From positions 372,001 through 436,000 of the forward strand of contig CAWGGJ010000008.1 of assembly GCA_963822175.1 (NCBI GenBank): a stretch of DNA of 64,000 nucleotides. Reading direction: 5' to 3'. Below the pieces are notes generated by a model. The model had not been told where the DNA came from. It saw nothing but the letters and a program-made list of their open reading frames with translations, and did not search any database. The DNA comes from FEB-25 sp963822175 (GTDB lineage Bacteria; Chloroflexota; Anaerolineae; Anaerolineales; UBA4823). Below are positions 54,305 to 61,527 of this stretch, one piece after another. Within the stretch, counting starts at the first letter, position 1. Each line of letters opens with the position of its first letter. Made by a program: the position numbers and the translations under genes.

Positions 54305-56596
54305 TTATTTCAGGCAGTAGATGTAATATGTTCCATTTTTATTTTCCACGCCATGCGTTTCATGGCTGAAACCTGGGAATAGGCGGTCCCACTCCTGCAG
54401 GGCATGTAGATACCCCATATACGGGCTGTCCTCTCCTCCAGCATTCTCACCAGGCATGATCATGGGGATACCAGGTGGATAGGGTACAACGCCAGTAGCA
54501 AGAATGCGATTGGCCATCTTATCTACCGGGATTTGTTCAATCTCATTATGCACAAGCTTGGAATATGTTTCAGCGGGAGTCATGATTGGCTCTGGTAGCC
54601 TGGAGAATGCCTCTGCCTGATATTTTAATAAATTTGAACTCTTCATCTGAGCAAACATCTCATCAGACAGATCGCGCAGACCCATGCCGATATACCGATC
54701 AGAAGTGGATGCAAGAATCGACGGGATCACCTCAGTCAAGGAGGTGTTGGCATCATAATCTTCTTTGAAGTGTAACAGCGCATTGATCAACGTCCCATAC
54801 TTACCTTTCGTTGCGCCGATCGAAAACAGGAACAAAATCGTGAAGTCAGTTGTCTTCTCCACTTCAATGCCGCGTTCATCGATATAAGCAGTGACCAATG
54901 TTGCGGGTATGCCTATTTTCTCAAATGAGCCATCATTGGTTATACCTGGCGTCACAACCGAGACTTTGATCGGATCGAGCATGCAGTAGCCATCCTCAAG
55001 GTCCTTGAATCCATGCCATGCCTCTCCAGGATGAAGAATCCAGCAATTGGGATCACTGATCAGCAGATCGTTTGGAGCATCTGCAAAGGGGATTCTCTCG
55101 CCTGTAGCTGGATCGATTACTTCATCTGCATTCCAGGTCCTGAACATCCAATCCCCATCTTCCTGGGCTCTTCGGTAGGATCGGCAGGCAAATTGTCGGA
55201 AAGAGACTGCCTCGGATATGGCTTCTGTGGTCAGGGTGTTACCCCCAACCCCATCCATCATCGCCATTGAGATTTCATTTGAGGCAATAATAGCATATTG
55301 CGGAGACGTGCTGGCATGCATCATATAGGCTTCATTAAAACGGGCGTGCTCAACAGGTTTACGACCGTCACGTACACTGATGAGTGACGCCTGTGATAAT
55401 GCAGCTAGCAACTTGTGTGTGGATGTCGTCGCAAAAATCGTGGGTTTGTTTGCAGGATAGTCTTTTGGATCGCCGTACATGGCATGGCGATCCTTATAGA
55501 TTGGATTGAAACGGGCATATCCATACCAGGCCTCGTCAAAGTGAATTCGATCAACGCTGGCATCGAGCAGATCTATCACACGTGGTACATGATAGGTTAA
55601 GCCATCATAGGTCGAGTTGGTTATGATTGTGTGAATGGCTTTTTGGTTTTTATTCTTTGCCAAAGGGTTCGCTTCGATCGAGGCTTTCACCGCTTGTGGT
55701 GTGAGCCGCTCGGGGTAGATCGGTCCGATAATGCCCAGGTGATTGCGAGATGGGATCAAATAGGTTGGGATCACGCCGGTCATGGTCAGCGCTTGCTCGG
55801 TGGATTTGTGTGCATTGCGATCGCACAGGGCATAGTCGCCGCGCGTAACGGATGCCATCATGATCACCCGATTGGACATGGATGATCCATTGGTCACCGT
55901 GTATGATCGATGGGCACCATAAACGCGTGCACAATACTTCTCACTTTCCCCAATCGGTCCGCTGTGATCCAGCAATGATCCCAATTCACCAACCGAGATC
56001 GAAAGATCTGAGCGAAACAGGTTCTCACCGAAGTAATCATAGAAAACACGCCCCACAGGGGACTTAAGAAAAGCAGTACCTCCGGCATGGCCTGGAGTAT
56101 GCCATGAATATTCATACTTTGTTGCAAATGTGATTAGTGCTTTTGTCATTGGAGGTGGCAGGGCTTCGCGGTAACGTTGCACTGCTGCCATTATGCGTCC
56201 TGCGATGAAAAAGGTTGTATCCTCCAAAAGCCAGATCAATTCATCGACATTGCGCATCACCTCAACGTTTAAACTCACAAAATCACCATGCTGAACCATG
56301 AGAAATACTGGAACTTCAGTATTGCGCTCACGTATCAGCTTCAATAATACCTTGGCTTTATCGTGTTCCATGTCATCGTCACTCAATGTCCAATCCAACA
56401 AAATACCCTGGATGGAAGGATCCGATAAGACTACCGACTGCCCATCATCAGCTGATGTGGCTTCGATGACAGTAATATCCTCTTCACGCAGCTCTTGTAC
56501 GATGGCACGAACGGCACGTCCGTTGGCTGTTTGGGCATTCAGCTCATCATTGATGATGAGTAATTTCAATGAAATTAATCGCTCGCCTTGTATCAT
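54305..56596 (-). CDS. Orn/Lys/Arg decarboxylase (PLP-dependent, fold III-like class)
   Basis: The 763-residue protein has the N-terminal receiver-like wing domain of biodegradative decarboxylases (LKLLIINDELNAQTANGRAVRAIVQELREEDI), then the PLP core: SWHTPGHAGGTAFLKSPVGR, YTVTNGSSMSNR, CDRNAHKS, HFDEAWYGYARFNPIY and the PLP Lys in STHKLLAALSQAS, near residue 400, and a C-terminal domain. The sequence fits the arginine or lysine/ornithine enzymes. The substrate is not certain. Such enzymes use up protons and give acid resistance or polyamines. Confidence 0.88.
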   Translation of the reverse strand: MIQGERLISLKLLIINDELNAQTANGRAVRAIVQELREEDITVIEATSADDGQSVVLSDPSIQGILLDWTLSDDDMEHDKAKVLLKLIRERNTEVPVFLMVQHGDFVSLNVEVMRNVDELIWLLEDTTFFIAGRIMAAVQRYREALPPPMTKALITFATKYEYSWHTPGHAGGTAFLKSPVGRVFYDYFGENLFRSDLSISVGELGSLLDHSGPIGESEKYCARVYGAHRSYTVTNGSSMSNRVIMMASVTRGDYALCDRNAHKSTEQALTMTGVIPTYLIPSRNHLGIIGPIYPERLTPQAVKASIEANPLAKNKNQKAIHTIITNSTYDGLTYHVPRVIDLLDASVDRIHFDEAWYGYARFNPIYKDRHAMYGDPKDYPANKPTIFATTSTHKLLAALSQASLISVRDGRKPVEHARFNEAYMMHASTSPQYAIIASNEISMAMMDGVGGNTLTTEAISEAVSFRQFACRSYRRAQEDGDWMFRTWNADEVIDPATGERIPFADAPNDLLISDPNCWILHPGEAWHGFKDLEDGYCMLDPIKVSVVTPGITNDGSFEKIGIPATLVTAYIDERGIEVEKTTDFTILFLFSIGATKGKYGTLINALLHFKEDYDANTSLTEVIPSILASTSDRYIGMGLRDLSDEMFAQMKSSNLLKYQAEAFSRLPEPIMTPAETYSKLVHNEIEQIPVDKMANRILATGVVPYPPGIPMIMPGENAGGEDSPYMGYLHALQEWDRLFPGFSHETHGVENKNGTYYIYCLK

Positions 56597-57228
56597 TGAG
56601 TATCTCCTTTAAAACACAGAATATAACCTGACCGATGATGATGACAAGATTCTTGTTCGCCAGGCCCGGTTATCTGGAAGAACCTTTCTTCCTTCCCAGT
56701 CTTGCCTTTATCTTTCGTGTAATAATAGCGAAGGATAAATTAGTATTTATAATTCCCATATTTTCATGATGAATTAGGTCCTCTACAGTTTTTTATTCCT
56801 CTGCCACAAAATCCACCCTGGAGAGAGCACGCGAGAACTTTAATATAACCGGGTGTCTTCTATGCACCTTGTAAGGTGATAGCCTGATATCTATTGGCCA
56901 AATATCACCTGCCAGGAGACAGGTGTGTATTGCTTGGCAAAGATTCTTTGAATTATACCCAGACTTTCCATTCTGAAGGGAGATCTATGAAACAGAAAAC
57001 TTAATTGAAAAACCTTTCGTATCCCTTCCGGGGAGGGTGTTTTAAAATTTAGTTCAATTCTACGCACACTGAAATCTCTAAATATTGAGGTGAGGCTTTT
57101 ATAATGCAAAATTGTGGGATTGATTGGATGTTTGGGTAATTCAAGGGCATATAAATCCACATCGAAGCAATTAGCATGCAAACTAATAAAGGTATCTGAT
57201 TCCGGAGCACGGTGTCCACTCTCTCCAG
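56597..57228. other. Gap upstream of the decarboxylase
   Basis: No gene is seen. Small hairpins (CACCTG/CAGGTG at 56906-56924, CACCTTGTAAGGTG at 56865-56878) are present. Base composition is A/T-rich. Confidence 0.35.
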
Positions 57229-57277
57229 CAAAAAGCCGGTGGAACTACCCACGACGCCCAGGGTAATACACCGGCTT
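57229..57277 (-). terminator. Terminator of the DUF1269 gene
   Basis: On the minus strand AAGCCGGTG pairs with CACCGGCTT over 9 bp with an inner TACCC/GGGTA stem, followed by TTTTTG. It lies about 85 bases past the DUF1269 stop. Confidence 0.7.
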
Positions 57278-57360
57278 GTTCTTAGCCTCAGCCTATGTGG
57301 TGATTGACACAGATGGATGTAATCTTAATCAGCGGATCAATCAACGCTTTCGGCAGTGGT

Positions 57361-57852
57361 TTATTCTGATGTGGTTTCGGTGGCTGTCTGAACCTGGTCG
57401 AGCGCTTCTTCTGACACTTCGTGGGTTTCAGGTACTCCGCCCAACTCGGCTAGTTTGGCTGATACACCAGCTGCTTCGTTAGGTTGTGCCAAGATGCCAA
57501 CAGCCGCTTTACCGCCATCTAACTCTTTACCGATTCTGGCCAAATCATCCTTTGAAAGTCCCAGACCTTTGTGGAAGAAGGCGCCTAAAATACTGCCGAC
57601 TACTGCGCCACCTAATACGGTCACACCACCCGAGAGAACACTAGCCAGGGCTCCCAGAACTGCATACGTTCCTGTCTTTTTCTGCCCCAGTTTATGGGTC
57701 TTAATCTTGCCTTTGTCGTCTTTTACCAGGACACCGATTGCACCGAGCTTGATTTCCTTGCTGGCCTTGTCCCATTGCTTGACATTGTTCACCGCTGCAT
57801 CAGCGGCGGCTTCGTTAGCGAAGAAAGCCATTACTAGTTGTTTTTTTGCCAT
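57361..57852 (-). CDS. DUF1269 family membrane-associated protein
   Basis: The 163-residue protein starts at ATG 57852 (GGAG upstream). It has a ferredoxin-like N-terminal part (KKQLVMAFFANEAAADAAVNNVKQWDK), a glycine-rich hydrophobic segment (TYAVLGALASVLSGGVTVLGGAVVGSILGAFFHKGLGLSKDDLARIGKEL), typical of DUF1269, and an acidic C-terminus. The glycine-rich part may form a membrane hairpin. The function is unknown. It looks monocistronic. Confidence 0.78.
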   Translation of the reverse strand: MAKKQLVMAFFANEAAADAAVNNVKQWDKASKEIKLGAIGVLVKDDKGKIKTHKLGQKKTGTYAVLGALASVLSGGVTVLGGAVVGSILGAFFHKGLGLSKDDLARIGKELDGGKAAVGILAQPNEAAGVSAKLAELGGVPETHEVSEEALDQVQTATETTSE

Positions 57853-58748
57853 TTTAAAATCTCCTAATAGAATAGTTATGTGCCAAACCTGGTAGCTCTT
57901 CTTCCACAGCATTAGCGTCAGGAAGCTGTTTCCAATTCGCGATTTCGACATGATTGCCGATCACATTACACAGCAACACAATTGCCAAGTAAGAGAATTA
58001 TTTTACCGTAATAAGCTTTATAAATAAATGAGTGGGTCATTAGTCCAATCTGATAAAAGCTGCAACCGAAGTTGATCGATTTGCGCATTCCTGAGTTGAT
58101 TTTACTCGCACTCCACTGAAAGCCGACATCATCTACACTCTACGATGTAGTGGGATGTAGGTGGCCATCGTTGGGATTGAGGATAAAGTAAATAGGAGAG
58201 AGTAATTTTTGTGAGGATACATTCATCCTAACATATCACCTTTCCCTGCATCATGCTGGAGTGCAGTTTAGTTGCAGATATCCTACACCGGATGGAAATC
58301 ATGGCCTTATAGGACTAAACAATTGATGTTTTAGTCGCATTTTCGGGCATATTATGACTATGTATGGATGCTGGATTTTATAGACAATCCCTAGCCCTCC
58401 CTTCTAGGGTGGTATTAATCATCGCATAGTTAGCGTTTTGTCTCTTAATTCGATTTATTTCATCCACTATCCGATGATTTTGTTGCGTGAAGGGTAAGGG
58501 AGATTCTCAAGCATGTACTGCACCTTACTGAACGCTTCTTCCAGGCTGAGGCATTTATCATGAAAGATTTAACTCTTAATCAGGCAAATATCATCCAAAA
58601 TATATTAAAATAAATAGAAATAGGGTATACTTTTCCCCAGAATAATGTTCTTCAGCTTCAGATATCCAATTTTCAGGGATTTAATATGCTCTGAGCATTA
58701 ATACTGGTGGTTGAGCAATAAATAATCATACGAACTTATCATTCGGAG
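57853..58748. other. Long A/T-rich gap with no gene
   Basis: About 900 bases with no credible ORF. A small hairpin (AGGATACATTCATCCT at 58210-58225) and a CTACACTCTACGATGTAG hairpin around 58125 are the only structures noticed. The promoters of the two flanking divergent genes should lie here. Confidence 0.4.
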
Positions 58749-58754
58749 GTGGAT

Positions 58755-59180
58755 ATGGCAATGGATTCAACACAAGATCGCTCAGCAATAGCAAAATTAG
58801 TGAGCAGCAGCCTTGAAAAAGCCCGCGGACATGTAACTGGACTTAGGAAAACCAATACCCGGTTAATGGGTGCCAACATTGTATGTTCGGCATCTGCCAC
58901 GCTGGTAGCAGGGCTCACCGCAGCAACCGGTCCCATCGTGGGTACGGGACCTGAAGGATGGCGAACATCCTGTATCGTAGCTGCCATTTTGGCTTTCATC
59001 TCGACTGTGACCATTGGATTTATTCAACAGCTTAAATTCGAAGAACGGTTGATGGTGGGAAATCAGTGTGTCGGCAGGTTACGGGAGCTCGATTTGTCAA
59101 TTGTAACTGGGAACCAATCATGGGAAGAGATCACCAGGGAATATAGCGACATTGTGAAGTCCTTCCCAGAGCAAATTTGA
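58755..59180 (+). CDS. Small two-helix membrane protein (SLATT-like layout)
   Basis: From ATG 58755 (GGAGG upstream), 141 residues: a charged helical N-terminus, two hydrophobic helices (about 40-62 and 74-94), and a helical C-terminus (KFEERLMVGNQCVGRLRELDLSIV). The layout resembles SLATT two-helix proteins of defence loci, but no partner nucleotidyltransferase or SLOG gene adjoins, so the match is tentative. It is followed by the Nramp gene after 33 bases. Confidence 0.6.
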   Translation: MAMDSTQDRSAIAKLVSSSLEKARGHVTGLRKTNTRLMGANIVCSASATLVAGLTAATGPIVGTGPEGWRTSCIVAAILAFISTVTIGFIQQLKFEERLMVGNQCVGRLRELDLSIVTGNQSWEEITREYSDIVKSFPEQI

Positions 59181-59213
59181 TAATTACCAAGTTGTGGTAT
59201 AAATAGCCGTAAA

Positions 59214-60512
59214 ATGGCGAAAGAGAAAGTGCCCCATCCCGAATTAAGTAATACGGAAAAGGCTGCTGCGCTCATTCTATCTGGCAAGAGTAAAAAGCGC
59301 GGGCTGGCACGCCTGATGCCTTTCATGGGTCCGGCATTCATTGCCAGTGTAGCCTATATGGATCCAGGCAACTTTGCCACCAATATCCAGGCGGGTGCAC
59401 AATTCGGTTATACCCTTTTGTGGGTGGTGGTCGTCACCAACATGATGGCGATGCTGATCCAAACCCTTTCTGCCAAGTTGGGGATTGCCACTGGCAGAAA
59501 CCTGGCAGAATTGTGCCGTGAAAGATTTCCCCGCCCGGTGGTCCTGGTGATGTGGGTCCTGATGGAAATCGTTGCCATGGCGACCGACCTGGCGGAATTC
59601 CTGGGTGCTGCTTTGGGATTTTACCTGCTGTTGGGGATACCCTTGTGGGTGGCAGGTATCCTGACCGCCATCATCACCTTCATCATCCTGGGGTTGGAAC
59701 GCTATGGCTTCAGACCTCTTGAAGCAGTGATCACCGCCTTGGTTGGTGTAATTTCACTTTGTTATCTCATTGAAATCGTCCTGGTGAAACCAGTTTGGGG
59801 GGATGTGTTGTACCATGCTGTTGTTCCACAACTCGCCGGACCGGAAAGCGTCGTATTGGCTGCAGGAATTCTGGGTGCGACGGTCATGCCGCATGTGATC
59901 TTCCTGCATTCATCTTTAACGCAAAAACGGATCATTGTCCGCACTCCTGCCAGGCTGCGTAAACTATTCAAATTTGAAATCGTGGATGTGGTCGTTGCCA
60001 TGGGTGTTGCAGGATTGATCAACGCAGCTATGTTGATCATGGCCGCGGCCACTTTTTATAACCAAGGTATGAGCTCTGTAGCGACCATCCAGGACGCGCA
60101 CCTGACCCTGGAGCCATTGTTGGGAAAAGCCTCCAGCATTTTCTTTGCACTCTCCCTGCTGGCATCGGGGCTATCTTCGTCGTCAGTGGGCACCATGGCT
60201 GGGCAAGTGATCATGCAGGGTTTTTTACACTGGGAGATACCGGTTTGGATCCGCAGAGTGGCAACCATGATCCCGGCATTAATCGTCATCCTCATTGGGC
60301 TTGACCCAACTCGAACATTGATCATAAGCCAGGTGGTGCTAAGCTTTGGGTTGCCTTTTGCGATCATCCCGTTAGTCATGTTCACCTCCCGCCGCAAGCT
60401 GATGAAAACCCTGGTCAACCGATGGACAACGACCCTGGCAGCCAGCCTCGTGACAGTGATCATCGTCAGTTTGAATATCTACTTACTCTTTCAAATATTT
60501 ACCGGACATTAA
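59214..60512 (+). CDS. mntH: Nramp family divalent metal transporter (MntH-like)
   Basis: The 432-residue protein has about 11 helices, the first-helix motif YMDPGNFATN (Asp50, Asn53) and the sixth-helix MPHVIFLHSS, both of which line the Mn(2+)/Fe(2+) binding site in Nramp proteins. Proton-coupled import of Mn(2+) is the usual role. It forms a likely operon with the universal stress protein gene, which starts 2 bases after its stop. Confidence 0.9.
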   Translation: MAKEKVPHPELSNTEKAAALILSGKSKKRGLARLMPFMGPAFIASVAYMDPGNFATNIQAGAQFGYTLLWVVVVTNMMAMLIQTLSAKLGIATGRNLAELCRERFPRPVVLVMWVLMEIVAMATDLAEFLGAALGFYLLLGIPLWVAGILTAIITFIILGLERYGFRPLEAVITALVGVISLCYLIEIVLVKPVWGDVLYHAVVPQLAGPESVVLAAGILGATVMPHVIFLHSSLTQKRIIVRTPARLRKLFKFEIVDVVVAMGVAGLINAAMLIMAAATFYNQGMSSVATIQDAHLTLEPLLGKASSIFFALSLLASGLSSSSVGTMAGQVIMQGFLHWEIPVWIRRVATMIPALIVILIGLDPTRTLIISQVVLSFGLPFAIIPLVMFTSRRKLMKTLVNRWTTTLAASLVTVIIVSLNIYLLFQIFTGH

Positions 60513-60514
60513 TT

Positions 60515-61420
60515 ATGACCCTGAAGAATATTCTTGTTCCCTTGGATGGTTCCATCCTGGCAGAGACAGTTTTACCTCTTGCTGCATTATTGGCTGAGAA
60601 AAATCAAGCTCGCCTGATCCTGTTCCACGTCATTGAACAAAATCCACCAGACATGGTGCATGGTGAGAAGCATCTGACGGACCAGCAAGAAGCATCTGAA
60701 TATCTCTCCAGGATTGCCCAAACCCTCCCCAAGGGAGTCGCGGTTGATCAGCATGTTCATTCCAGTGCACAGAAGGATGTCGCCCAGAGCATCGTGGATC
60801 ATTCAAATGAGCTGGGTGTGGACCTGGTCGTGATGTGTGCCCACGGTCAGAGCGGCCTGCAGAAACGCATATTCGGCAATATTGCCCAACAAGTGCTCTC
60901 AATGGGTGATGTACCCGTTTTGTTGCTCTCTCCCGAAAAAGAGCAGGCAGAAGAGTCATGCCGGTGTCAAACCTTCCTGGTGCCATTGGACGGTGATCCT
61001 GAGCATGAAGCTGGCCTGGATATGGCGGTTGAGCTCTCCCAATCCTGCCAGGCAAAGATACACCTGGTGATGGTCATCCATGAGGTTTCCACTCTGCCGG
61101 GTGAACAAGCCGCTTCCGCAGTGCTCTTACCTTCAGCTGCCTCTGCTTTGCTCGATATCGAATGTGAAGAAGGTGAGCTCTACCTGGTTGAGATCATCGG
61201 GAAACTGCTGGAGATGCATATCCAGGTTACCGGTGAAGTATGCCGGGGAGACCCAGCAAAGGAGATCACCCGTGCTGCCAGTGATAGCCAGGCAGATATG
61301 ATCGTGCTTGGCACACATGGCAAGACCGCCGGGGATGCCTTCTGGTTTGGCAGTGTGACCCCTAAAATCGCCACCCAGACCCATTTACCGTTATTATTGG
61401 TGCCTGTTCACGAAAGCTAG
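60515..61420 (+). CDS. Tandem universal stress protein (two UspA domains)
   Basis: This 301-residue protein has two UspA domains: residues 1-145 (NILVPLDGSILAETVLPLAALLAE, MCAHGQSGLQKRIFGNIAQQV) and about 150-301 (FLVPLDGDPEHEAGLDMAVELSQS, VLGTHGKTAGDAFWFGS). The first domain's usual GS after the loop is GN, which may weaken ATP binding. It follows the Nramp gene by 2 bases and precedes the MgtA-type gene by about 100 bases. Confidence 0.85.
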   Translation: MTLKNILVPLDGSILAETVLPLAALLAEKNQARLILFHVIEQNPPDMVHGEKHLTDQQEASEYLSRIAQTLPKGVAVDQHVHSSAQKDVAQSIVDHSNELGVDLVVMCAHGQSGLQKRIFGNIAQQVLSMGDVPVLLLSPEKEQAEESCRCQTFLVPLDGDPEHEAGLDMAVELSQSCQAKIHLVMVIHEVSTLPGEQAASAVLLPSAASALLDIECEEGELYLVEIIGKLLEMHIQVTGEVCRGDPAKEITRAASDSQADMIVLGTHGKTAGDAFWFGSVTPKIATQTHLPLLLVPVHES

Positions 61421-61527
61421 GGAATCACCAAAAATTGCCCATTAATTTATCGGGCTGGTCCTGATTAACAAACATCTGCTTGTCATCAGGTTCACGAAAA
61501 AACTCTGAATCCTGATGGAGGTGAATG

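Noticed and set aside
56891..57181. 96-residue minus-strand frame in the decarboxylase upstream gap
   Set aside because: No ribosome-binding site and no recognisable sequence.
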